From Moringa oleifera (taxonomy: Eukaryota > Streptophyta > Magnoliopsida > Brassicales > Moringaceae): a stretch of DNA of 64,000 nt. Numbering within the stretch: position 1 is the first letter of the stretch; each line of letters starts with the position of its first letter. Below the pieces are notes generated by a model. The model had not been told where the DNA came from, ran no database searches, and saw nothing but the letters and a program-made list of their open reading frames with translations. A program made the translations under genes and the position numbers. Of the stretch, positions 1-11,400 are shown piece after piece. Where the stretch lies: assembly GCA_021397835.1 (NCBI GenBank), contig JAJFZO010000287.1, positions 126,501 through 190,500 on the forward strand, given 5' to 3'.

Positions 1-590
1 TGGCATGATGAATTTTTTGGTGAGGTTAATTTTTAAAATTCCTCTGTTTCATTGTAGCCAACTGTAACACATATTTCTTTATGCTCTCATCATTGTCAAA
101 TGTATCCTAAAAATACTCAACACATTGAAACCAACCAAACTAAGTTGATTCATATAATCAAATAAGAAAAACATACTGTTGTTACATGTTACTTATCAAA
201 ATATGATCCCATAGCTTTTCTTTTTTTTTGTTCTTAAGGTACTTAATGCCAATTTGGGATATTTATCAGTGTTGCTTGACATACTAAAACATCAAAATAG
301 ATGATTATTTATGCATTATTTTTTCCAATCAATTGTCCGTTCTTATTTATCTCAACGTGGATATTCTCACTCGTGAGTCTGCCTTTGATAACTTTAGGCA
401 TATGTGTGCTACCTCCTTATTTGCCCTTCCTTGAATCTTTTTATGAGCCCGAGCCTTATGATAGATCCATGAAATTTGCACATAAGATACAAAAACTAAA
501 GTTATTAGCATAATTACAAATATGAGATAAAGAAAATGACATGAAGATAACAATGATGTAAACACTAACACATTTTACTTATAAAATAAA

Positions 591-1130
591 TTAAACCCAT
601 AACCCTTCACAATCTTCCCTTGTATATGTTAATCCACCATCATTTATGAGATTAAATACTCCTACTGGTGGCAAAATGTTATAAATATACATTTGGTCTA
701 TACTAGTCTCATTTAAATCATCTTTTTCATAATCCTTTCGAGGTGTTTTCAATATAGTTAACCATTTAGCATCAATTTGTCTTCCACATAAATGTGATAC
801 CAATATAAACAAATCATTTTTATACCCCAATCCACTAAAGTTCCACTAATAATGAACATAAATTATCAACTTTAACACCACTATTATTTGTATCCTAGTC
901 ATATTTAAAAATTAGTACTTTAAATGTTGTGTAATCGAGTTGCCATATCTCTCGAATTACTTTATAAAAGGATAAATCTTTATATGCAAGAATTTTGTCT
1001 TTCACGCTTGAGATTTGCATGGTTTTCGTAATCAAAGTCACCCCACTATTTTGATGAACTCTTAAGTTATCTCAAGCTTTCATGTAAAAACAACAACCAT
1101 TTTTTATGTATCCAAGATATTTGATTATGA
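591..1130 (-). pseudogene. DUF4216 domain of a CACTA transposase (degenerate)
   Basis: The minus-strand translation, with frame changes and stops, reads through the conserved DUF4216 blocks in order. These are an N-terminal 'QNSGVTLITKTMQISSVKDK' stretch, then 'YKVIREIWQLDY', then 'FKVLIFKYD', then 'NNSGVKVDN', and finally 'LGYKNDLFILVSHLCGRQID'. The last open part, 591-830, keeps the downstream 'KWLTILKTPRKDY' block. In intact plant CACTA elements this domain follows the TNP2 transposase core. At least one in-frame stop (in the block after FKYD) and one frameshift (before LGYKND) show that it is dead. The transposase catalytic core was not recognised in the window. Confidence 0.8.
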
Positions 1131-2320
1131 TAAATTGAGGAGTATAAGCAATCTATAGCAATGCATGCGAAATGTCATGACTGGACATCGAAAGTTGGTA
1201 TTCCACCTGCGTATATTAATTTGTAAAATTGATTAATACATGTATGGATATCAAGAAAATAAAAGTGTTATGTTGAAAATTTATTCAGTTTTATCCTATT
1301 ACATAGCCAATTAGTGGTCCGGGTGTGTTCATCCGCGACTACTTAAGTTTTCTCGACTTAATCAAGTTAGCCACTCTAAGTCTATTCATATACTCGCATC
1401 TTGTTTAAATAAAGTTAACGGAAGCAAATTATTTTGTCTTAATCAATTTACAAATTTTAATAGAATTTACTGTATACATGGTTAAACTTCATATTGATTG
1501 CCTTTTTTTGTCCAAATAGGAACCTAAATTATTAAGTAGACTTGGATCATTAAAGTTTATGTTTGCAATAGTTCTATAGGATTCTTATTACATGTTCTTG
1601 TGATAAGCACTCTAACATCTAGAGGAAATAGGCAGTATCACAAAAGGCTTTGGAAAAAAAAAATTATGTGTCCACCCTTGAATAATATTATGAAAAATTG
1701 TTAGCAATGTCATCCACTTCAAAAAGTCTATAAAAAGATTTAAAAATTTCCATAATTTAGTGAGAGGACAATCATGTATACCAAGTGAAAGTTAACAGTA
1801 AAAGAGAGATAGAAAGAGAAAAAGAAGAATAATTTTCAAAAGTAACATGTTTAATGTCAACATCACAGCACCAGTTACAAGTAATGCAAATGCTACTACA
1901 AATACTTTAGACTAGGAAAAGATTAGAAAAAGCATAACTAGACAAAAATAGAGATATAAATCATACAGTAGAATAATACCATCCAAGCATCTAGATTTGT
2001 AGGTTTTCTTTCACTTACTGACTAAATTAGATAATTATATGATTATGGTTTGTAATTGTGCATGTCTTTTTCAAAAGTTTCAGAGAAAAGCCACCTTAGT
2101 TTCCAAGTAGATACAGACACCCTTTTCATCCCTTCAAAAGAGTCCATCTCCTTTGCTTGTATATTTTGAGAACATGTTGGGAATAAGCAAATAAAAGATT
2201 ATTTTACATCATGTATTTTGCCTATTAACTCGCACAGACATGCTTTCTTCCTTTGCAAAAATAGGTTTCATACAGAGTAATATGCCTTAGTGTTATTTAG
2301 TAAATGTAGCAACCAGACCT

Positions 2321-3060
2321 GGTCTTGAAAATAAAGAAACTAAAAACAACAAACAAAGAAACCATAATTTTTGCATATGTCGAACAGTTCAACAAAGTTT
2401 CAATGAGTTAGTTTTCTACCTAAATAAAATCCAAAATTTCACATTTATATTTCTATGAAAACTACCATTTATCAAGCAGAATCAACATACATGTAGTTTA
2501 GTACACATTAATCTTTACCCAATCAGCTAGGGTTTTAAAATTAACCATCACAATGTTCATTGTAAAAAATAAGACAAACAAATAATTTCGAGAGAAAAAA
2601 TTAACCTTATTAGTTCTAAGAGGAGATTTTGATCAGCCAACTCTGTAACCTAAATGGAAGTAGAACCACACCTTCCTTCGTTGCAATTAGTTAAAGTCAA
2701 GATTTTGATATGCTAGATGTGAAACCTCGATGGAAGTAAAATCACACCCAGATATAAAACCCCAATGGAAGTAGAACCTTGTGCCTAGATTTAAACACCC
2801 AAACTCAGATTTGGAAACCCCAGCACAAATCTGGAACCCTCAACCTACACTTGGACCCCTCAGTATATATCTAAAACCCAACCCTAATTTGGAACCTCAA
2901 TAAAGTAAACATCCACGCTTAGATCTAGAACCCTAGCCTAAATTTAGTGCCCCGACGAAAGTAGAATTATGGCTAGATTTGGTCTTAAAAATAAAGAAAC
3001 TAAAAGCAAAGAACAAAATAATCGTAATTTTTGCATATGTTAAAAAATCCATCAAAGTTT
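2321..3060. repeat. Direct duplication within the CACTA-like region
   Basis: The stretch 2321-2400 (starting GGTCTTGAAAATAAAGAAAC and including ATTTTTGCATATGT) is repeated with moderate divergence at 2981-3060, in the same orientation and 660 bases apart. The DNA between them carries the minisatellite described separately. An internal segmental duplication inside the CACTA-like element is the simplest reading. Confidence 0.7.
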
Positions 3061-3215
3061 AATCTGCCAAATCTAGAACCTAAATGGAAGCAGAACCACA
3101 CTCTTCCTTCATTGCAATTAATCAATGTCGAAAGTTTGATTTGCCAAATCTAGAACCATGATAGAAGTAGAGCCACACTCTTTCTTAATTTATTACAATT
3201 AGTCAAGACTCTCCC
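2640..3215. repeat. Degenerate minisatellite with an 'AACC..TGGAAGTAGAACC' core
   Basis: At least five imperfect copies of a core of the form AACCtnnATGGAAGTAGAACCacac occur near 2647, 2723, 2759, 3078 and 3163. Several are followed by a CTTCCTTCrTTGCAATTAg tail. Related 'AATCTGGAACCC'-like units fill 2790-2945. Spacing is irregular, so this is a decayed array rather than a clean tandem repeat. No coding potential was seen. Confidence 0.6.
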
Positions 3216-3560
3216 TATAGTAAAACTAGAAGTCTTTATTGAAAGCTTCAACAGTGACACTAAGAGGTTCTTTTTATCGTGATATCTAATAGTTACTAAT
3301 TAGAGAAAAAGAATCAGCAAAGGAGCGAGAATCAATAAAATAGCATAGGGTTGTTTATTCAAGTTACATAGTAACTGTGAATAAATGGGATTTTTATTCA
3401 CAATTCTGTTGTAACAATGAATGAAAGGTTTTTTTAATTACTTTTTATTCACAGTTACATTAAAACTATGAATAAATGCCTTCTTTTATTTACAATTTTA
3501 TTATTACTATGAATTAATCTTTTTTATTATGTGTAAACTAATATCATTTTTATTGTAGTG

Positions 3561-6500
3561 TTTTCTTAGGTTAAATACATGCATTAGTTATGCAAGGGAA
3601 GATCAGCTTCTAAGGATTCTTAGATTTCCCTTATCAAACTAATGAAGCTCCCTAAATGTTGTTGTCTTCACGATGATGAATAATGATCAAGATTGATAGC
3701 CCATCCTAGGTTCGATTTGAGTGAAATACTTTAACAACTTTGTGGATGAGAGGTTTTCTCTCAAAAGCATGGCTACTTGTATTTCTCCTAAAAAATGTGA
3801 GGCTTAAGTCTAAAGCTTATGTTATGCTTTTGTGGTGTCTGCTTATGAGTAATTATTAAAGCAATAAAGCATTAGAAACAACAAATTAAAGCATAAAGCA
3901 TAAATGACAAATATAAAGTGGGGAAAGAAATATAAAATTGACATGATTCTATTTGTTCCTAGAACTAAAGATTCTGAGTTCGATCCCTACTAGTGTTGCA
4001 GGTTGTCATAACCAGGTTTCAACCAAGAAAACACACAACATCAGAAGAGGTTGAGAGTTGACACCAATCCTTTTCAGTGTAATTGATCACCATTAAAAAA
4101 TAAGGCTAACTAATAAAAAAATTAAGATTTTAGGTCTAGAAGTTAATTACCTCCAAAAAACCCATAATTAGTATTATTTTCATTTCTTTTCCTAAAAAAT
4201 AATTTTAGGAGCATTTTAGTCAAAGTGCTCAAAACTTCGTACTTACTCCATCTTGATATACTATAACATTTTTATGGGAAGAAAGCAGTTTGCAATTACT
4301 CACCTCTTATTTCTCCAAAATAGAGGGTTAGAAACCATATGTATAATAACATGCTTTTATCAAAAAATAAATAAATTTTATAAAGAAAATTATAATATAG
4401 CTATGAAAGTTTCTTTTTTCAGACATAATTTGATTACATGCTGAAAGCTTTAAATAGATTAAAAAAATAATTTAACAAGATATCTAATGGTAATTAACTG
4501 AATTCAAGTGATTTTTATTCAAAAAATTGAATAGAAAAAAGAATATAAGAATTAGGATCGAATACCTCTTAAAGTCTCTTAAACTTTTTGTAATATTCCT
4601 CCTTTCTTTAAGAAACTATAATTTTAAAAGAAATTCTTTTGAAAAGAAACGTAAGCCTTAGTGAAAACTATGAAACTACAAGGATTTTTTTTCTTAAGAG
4701 AGAGATTGCTTGTTATGTGTTATGCAAATTTGAATAGTGTGGATAAAAATGTGTTTGCAACTAGAAACCCAACACCTATTTATATGTATTCAATGGCATA
4801 AGTAAGCATCAAATGGTAGGCGAGTGTAGAGCACTCAATACAGTCTGCCTTCATGTGGTTTGCCAATCACAAGCAAGGCTCTTCCATAGTGTTCTTATTA
4901 ACTTTAACTTGATTTCGACACCCTTCAGCTTTGTCTATGTGGAGTAACATTCTTAATTCTTCTTTTCCTCATCTAGATGACTTAAGAACAAGTCTACCAG
5001 GCTAGCCTTCGCTATGCCATCGAATTATTTCAAATTTTGAGTTTAATATTTGCATTTGATTCTAATTTTTAGTCTTTTTTTTTTTTTTGCATTTCACCTT
5101 CCTTTATATGACTTTTATCTTGGAATTCAATAAATAGACCGATGGACTCTTCTAAGTGTCCCATTTTCAAGTAAACTACCACATTAGCAGTTCCACCTAC
5201 CACGTGGGAGTCTTTTATTAACTAGTCAGGTCTACCTCCATTTAGATATCACCAAAGTTAGTGTCATTTCATCTCTATTTATTACCTTTTCGAGCTGATT
5301 TAGCAGCAACATCTGGTGACATCCTACCATGTCAGTTGATGAACCAAATGATACTTTACTCTGCTACCTCATTAGCTTCATCCTACTGATGCCCTACCAA
5401 TTAGATCCCTATGCCACTCACCAATCTTCTTACATTATTAACAAGTATATTGCCTTTTCAGTAGTACTTTCATTAACTTGCAATATGCCACATCAGCATT
5501 CTACCACCCGTCACTAGAAATGCTTTAGTAGCATTATGTGTCACGTCAACTCACCATGCCATGTCAGTAACGTCGCTTTCAATAGTCTTTTCCTTTGTAA
5601 TGACTTTTTCTCAAATGGCTAACTCTATTTTAAAAAAAAAATTATTTCATTTTTCTAAGTCTTTCTCATCATTCTACCTTCCTAAACAGTCTTTACTTCT
5701 TCTAATTTCCATGAATTCACTCTAAGAAAAGTCTCCTTTTTTCTAGCGAGGTCTTTCACTGCTTTTTTCTTTTTAAGGTAAACTTATGCTTTACTTTGCT
5801 TTCTTTTTTTCTTTCTTAGATCCTTTAGAATGAAATTTATATGCCTTTCAATAATTACAACTACAGATCTAGCTAGAAACAAGAAGGCATACGAGATCAA
5901 TTCCTCAATAGGCATAGTGATAGCTCTCGCTTGATGAAAGGCCCTCTGTGAGGAATGCCTCAAAGGGGTTTTGAAGTTCCTTCTAAACATGCTTTTTGAC
6001 GATATTTATGAAAGTTAAAGACTATCTCTATCCCAACTAGTCCCTAACTCTTAGATGATCCTACTAGCTTTCTGTGCTAGATGCTTAGACCTAAGGATTA
6101 CGAATTTATCTCCTTAGTTTTTTAGGTTATGTGAGCTAAAGTAACAATAAAGTGACTTAGGTCACTTGATGAAATTTTGATAATTTTCTTCTAGGATACC
6201 CTTTCTTTCTTTGCCTTTAACCTTCTTAAGGTTGTCAAAAATTAAGGGCATGCCTTCTTCTGGGTGTTCTAGAATACAATTCCCTTTAAGATCAATAAAT
6301 GGGCTCACCCAAACCAAGATTACAGCACTAATATACCCTTCTATAAGTTCTTTGTTATCCAAACAAGTTTTGGCAAGCAGATCTACCTATGTCCTCCTTT
6401 TTCATTGAATCTTAAATAATCAAAGTCCATTTAATCTTCATTGAGAATGAGTTTATCTCGATCTCCCCATAAAGAGTTTTCTACCCCTTTCAACTAGTCT

Positions 6501-7239
6501 CCCTTCAAAGGTACAGCCTACAAACTCATCCTCCATTACTTTTAGTTTCCCTTCTCCTAAGAAAAGACCTCAAATAGAAGAAGCCTCTTAACCTCTTATT
6601 ATCGATGATCTAGAGTCTCTATCATCCACTGGTGGGCTTATTTACCATTACATTATGCTTTTATGCTTTTGGAATACTATTACTAACCTCTGTTATTTTA
6701 GTTTCAAAAAGGTAGTTAAGGTGGTAAAGAAAACACCACCCAACTCCTCTTCTAAAAAGGATAAGACAATAGTACTTCTGCTATAGAAAGTAAGCTCCCA
6801 ACAAAATGTCCCTACTTCATAGTGACCTTTATTGATTTCTCTTCTTACTAGGAATCAGTAATAGTCATTGCCCTTTTTTAAACCCAAAAGATTTGAAATT
6901 TTATGCAAAAAACAATATTGCTAGCATTCAACTCTTTAATTCTATTAGATAATAAAAGACAACATCTAAAGAAGATATCCTCTTTACTTTCTAAGGTATA
7001 AATGTGTCCATTTAATATCTTTGTTACATTTTCTCTTTGTTACTAATTTTAACATTGTTTATACATAATCTACGAGTTTTCCTTGGCAATAAATGAGTGT
7101 AAAATCCAGAATCAAACTAATTCTATCTTTAAAGAGGCTAAAAAGGCTTAAAAAGAAGTCAAAAAGAAAAGGACTGAGTTGGTAGCTAAAAATTCCTCCT
7201 TTAAGCAATAAAAATCTTAAGCTTAGCAAACAATCTTTG
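3561..7239. other. Gene-free, AT-rich intergenic DNA
   Basis: Only short chance ORFs (under 75 codons) occur on either strand and none resembles a known family. The composition is less extreme than at 10.5-11.0 kb. It may be part of a decayed retroelement whose tail is the coiled-coil ORF at 7.24-7.45 kb, but no LTR, polymerase motif or terminal repeat was recognised. Confidence 0.5.
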
Positions 7240-7240
7240 C

Positions 7241-7447
7241 ACTTAAGGCAGGGATGGAGAAAATGAAGCTAAACTTTCATTTTCAATGAGAGAAGCTAAA
7301 GAAAGATCATTTAAAGCAAATAATGACTATTAAAGAAGAGGTTATAGCAGCTTTCAAAGAGAGTGATGAGCTTAATAAAATAATTTTAGAAAAGTATGCT
7401 AAAGTTTACTAGAAAGTCAAGAAAGATACCAAAGCTAAATTCTAAGA
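7241..7447 (+). pseudogene. Decayed coiled-coil ORF, possibly of the 'putative gypsy-type transposon' family
   Basis: With three in-frame stops, the frame starting at 7241 reads as a Lys/Glu-rich coiled coil containing 'KEEVIAAFKESDELNKII' and then a 'KYAKVY.KVKKDTKAKF' stretch. The same order (KEE..xxF, a spaced K, a VY/IY pair, then K-rich) occurs in the clearer ORF at 60.6-61.1 kb in this window. I infer that both derive from the coiled-coil tail of one family of plant retrotransposon-associated proteins. The similarity is weak and was read by eye. Confidence 0.35.
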
Positions 7448-7638
7448 GAATACCCTAACTTGAACTTGTACTACATTAGCATAAAGCCAAAAGTAGCTTC
7501 AACCTTCCAACTTTCTCTAGTTGTTCTTAAATCCATAGGAATCTAGTTTTTATTTCTTCAAACTCAATGACTCAAGTTTTTCATGAACTGAATGAAACGT
7601 CTACAAAACCTAAAGAGAAATCTACTCAAGTGTAATTT

Positions 7639-7641
<3 letters not shown>

Positions 7642-7672
<31 letters not shown>
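7642..7672. repeat. (TA)n microsatellite
   Basis: About 15 uninterrupted TA units. It is a likely length-polymorphic marker; no other role is visible. Confidence 0.95.
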
Positions 7673-7675
<3 letters not shown>

Positions 7676-8559
7676 TAAACTTGTTGTAATCCACCTTTAT
7701 GAAACGAAATAAAGCTTCATTGAACTCTCTCCACTATTTTCTGAACTCTTTTCATAGGAGACTATTACTTTAAAGGATGAAGTTAAGTAAATTACCTTGT
7801 AAAAGTGTTATTAAATCAATACATTGGAGAATTTGCACCCTCAATATCGATATTTTTTAAAAAAAAAATCTCTGATTAATTCTTCATTTCAGACTTTTCT
7901 TAGGAAGAGTGTTAAAAATAGGACATGAATGTCTGGAAACTCTACCATTATTAAGCTAAGTGAATTTTTAATCTTAGCATCTCAATAGTCACTTTACTCC
8001 TTCAGGAAGACTATTCTTCAGCTTATCGTGGAAGACAATTATAGACTCTTCTTTATTTAGGAAAAATATCTTGTAACAATGGAGGATTATTTGGACAAAT
8101 CCTCCAAATTATCATTAAATCCTTCCCTCATTGTTTTTTAGATCTTGCAACACTAATGTCAAGACTTACCTCCTCAAGGATGACTCATGCATTCAAAAAT
8201 TGGAGAGTTTTTGTAGGCCTAAAGGAAAAGTGTTGAAAATTTAAGAAAACCTTAAATGAGGATCTTCTTAAGCTTGTAAGACTATGCTTTACTTATGTAA
8301 TAGGTCACTTACTTGATTTTTCCTTAGAAACCTAATTTCTCTATTATTGAACCCTAATAGCACCATTTTCCACAATCTTCCTAAAAGATATGATGTTGTT
8401 GTTGAGGTTGCCAAATGAGTGGTATTTTTGCTCCAAATTTCTAATGAAGGCAAAATTTGGATATCGATAGTAGGTGGTAAGGAAAGAAAGGAATAGATTA
8501 GGTTTTGAAGAATATGTGGTGAAGAAAGAAAGTGGGGTTGCTACCTAGGGTTATGAATA

Positions 8560-8843
8560 TAGGAATCTTTGTCACTGGTTGGTAGGCATCCAATGACAAA
8601 AAGAGGTGAGTTAGTCCACTTTTGTCATTAGTTTTCCATAAACTGATGACATAAGTCACTATAAGTCATTGGTTCCTTTCTAATTGACAATATATGCACC
8701 TATGAAAATCTTTAGATGACAGATTTTTTTTTTCAAGAACCATCAATTAAAATTCATCATTTAATCTTAATCAGCTTCTAATAATAATTTCTTATAAAAT
8801 TGTCATTTATTAGGCATCATGTAATCAATATTTTCTAATAGTG
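8560..8843. mobile_element. CACTA-like transposon terminus
   Basis: On the minus strand, position 8843 begins CACTATTAGAAAATATTG, which fits a CACTA terminal inverted repeat. The adjoining DNA carries several inverted and direct copies of a GTCATTGG / CCAATGAC motif (8567-8680), as expected for subterminal transposase-binding repeats. No matching terminus or transposase was found nearby, so the extent of the element is unknown and the interval given is only the recognisable end. Confidence 0.42.
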
Positions 8844-11400
8844 TAACTTGGAAATTCTAGTGCATATAGCAAGATAAAGTTAATAGGAAATCACTTACAT
8901 GAATGTTAAAAAATGATCATTTTTATGAAAATTATAATGTTGAATTCTTCAAAACATTCATAAAATTAAAAGTTGCTCAAGGCAAAAATAAACTCAATTG
9001 TGAGAATCAGCTTTATTGAGAAAAAAATAGTGTAAATATTATTATCTTAGTTTATGATAACTACTAAATAGTCTGATATAAATATGATAGTATACCAATA
9101 ATGAATGTTTAAAACTAGAAGCTATCTATCTTCATGCAGTTTTTTTAATTGTACTTTCTCAAGTTTTTGCATTTTCGTCTGCATTTTTACAAAAATTTCA
9201 TTCATATGAGGATTCTTGAAAAAATCATATGATCTAAACGAAAAAGTGTCCCACTAAAATGCATTTTTCCATTTGGATGCATAATTTTAGAATGTCATAC
9301 TCCTTAAATGTAGCATTCTTTCGTGCAATTTTTTTACACATACACAAAAAGCTTCCTCCAAAACCATTTCAAAATATCAAAATATTTCATTCTTTCTTTC
9401 TTCTTTCATTAAAAATATTACTATCATAATAAGATATCGTTGTATCTTGGAAAGTATTTACCATCAACTTGTTAGCACAAGTTAAGGGGTGATTTTATGC
9501 TAACAACATAAAGTCAAACTTTAACCTCAATTTAATAAAAATATAATTTTATGATTGTATTTATTATATTTTTTATGTTATTTTATTTAAAATAATAATA
9601 ATATCATAAATAAAATAAGTGTAGATAGTCAAAAAAGTTATATACATAAAGCACCTGAGTACTTACCACAGTAGTTCCTCTGCACTTTCACATCATTCTC
9701 AATTTTGTTTATGATTTATTTTATTTCATAATTTAAGAATCTAACAGTGTTTGACTCCATATTAGTGTCATTTTTGTATTTCCACTCATCCTTAAATAAC
9801 TAAACAAATAATGATATGTCAAAAATAAAAAGATTGTTAATTGTTAATAAATTTATCAAAAACCTAAATGAAAAAAAAAAAAGTTGGGGTGCCATTGGTA
9901 GTTGTTACATAAATGAGACTAACTTATAAGATTGTGACTTATCGTGGAGAAAGTGTCGAGACTGTGCTCAGTAAATGGAATCAAGATCATTTATTGATCT
10001 AAATTATGTTGAACCGTTAAGTAATTATTAATATGCGTCAATTTAATGAAATCGATGGTATTTTATTTATTTATTTTTATCACATATATAATAAAATATA
10101 AAAAATATATTTTTATTTTTAAAAAATCAACACCAACTCACATCAAGAATTAAAATCATCATCCCAATGAATAACATTTTATTCTTTCATATAATGGCAA
10201 AATAAGTGCAGATTCCATTAATTAAACAACAAATGTTGAATTCTTCTTATTATTAATTATTATTCCTCATTGAAGACATCAAGATGGACCTTTATCTATA
10301 TATGGATTAAATTGGATTGACTCGAGCTGCAAAATTATAGTCCAAGTTCGACCTATAATAAAACCCAATGGACTTTTCGCTCTAATGAATTGGATTAGGA
10401 TTGTCCATTTGAAAATATGTGGCTTTACTTGTGTCGGTCATATTAATGGTTATTTTATTAAGCTCTAAATAGGTTAGTATAATAAGTTTTAAATTGGTTA
10501 TATGCAAGTTGGCCTAACAAATTTTATACAAATTAGTTTGATATATAATTTTATTTATTATTTTTTTAAAATAATATAAATAATTAAATAAAATTTATAT
10601 ATTAAACAAAATACTAATGAAAATTATATGAATATTATTAAACTAATAATGTGAACTTTCAAGATATTAAGTATAAAATAAATTTAATATATTTTTTATG
10701 TGTAATATTAAAATAAAAATATATAATATATATTTTATTTAATTATAAAATAAATTTTAAACAATATTAATAATATTTAATTAAAAATAAATATATTAAT
10801 TTTATTTATACATAAAATAAATTAACTTATAAAAAATATATTTTATTAATCATTTTGATTAATTAATTTTATATATTTATAAAACTTAATATATAAATTT
10901 AATTAAATTTAATTAAAATAAAAAATTTAATGATTAATTTATTTAAGTAATTTATTATCATAATTTGTTTATTTATAAAATATATAAATTTAATTTAATG
11001 TTAAAAAATAATTAAATTTTATGGCATCAAATACAGAACCAATGGACTTCTAGATCACAATGGTGAACCTTAATAGATGGCAATCAAACAAGGCTGGATT
11101 GAATAGCTCCATTCACCAACGTGCGTTCTTACCACGCACCAACCACCAAAAGTCAAAGTACAGTCCATTAAGTGGACCCCACAGAACTTCATGACTTATA
11201 TGCCTCAGCCATTTTCCTCTTTGGCCGGGAAATTGCTTCTGTTTTAGGTACTACGGAAAGAGACTCTCTCTCAAAAAGTTTTTTTTTTTTTTAAGTAAAT
11301 TAGATAATTACAAATTTTTTAATTAATATAATAAAATAAAAAAATAAATTTCGTAAAAAACAAAAAAAAAGTGATTATTATTAAGAATACTGGCAATGGA
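8844..11400. other. Intergenic DNA with an extremely AT-rich block
   Basis: No gene is supported here. From about 10,540 to 11,020 the sequence is almost entirely A and T, in long ATTTA/TAAAT runs, which could act as a matrix-attachment-like spacer upstream of the MYB gene. That role is speculation from composition only. The stretch 11,100-11,400 is more mixed and is the likely promoter side of the MYB gene. Confidence 0.5.

Larger units (their letters stand above)
1..3560 (-). mobile_element. CACTA (En/Spm, TNP2-type) DNA transposon remnant, left end off-window
   Basis: Read on the minus strand, position 3560 begins CACTACAATAAAAATG, the form expected of a CACTA terminus. It is followed within about 200 bases by repeated copies of a TGTGAATAAA-like subterminal motif at about 3375-3525, also typical of CACTA ends. 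About 2.4 kb further in, on the same strand, lies a decayed DUF4216 domain, which forms the C-terminal part of TNP2-type CACTA transposases. The order (5' terminus, then transposase C-terminus) is consistent with one minus-strand element. The second terminus is not visible and probably lies left of position 1, so the 3-bp target duplication cannot be tested. That the terminus and the domain belong to one element is an inference. Confidence 0.6.

Noticed and set aside
301..571. Short hydrophobic ORFs on both strands at the left edge
   Set aside because: They overlap each other in opposite directions, lie next to the CACTA remnant and show no conserved pattern.
3971..3990. tRNA-like B box (GAGTTCGATCCCTAC), possible SINE
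   Set aside because: No A box at the right distance, no tRNA fold and no A-rich or T-rich tail could be identified.
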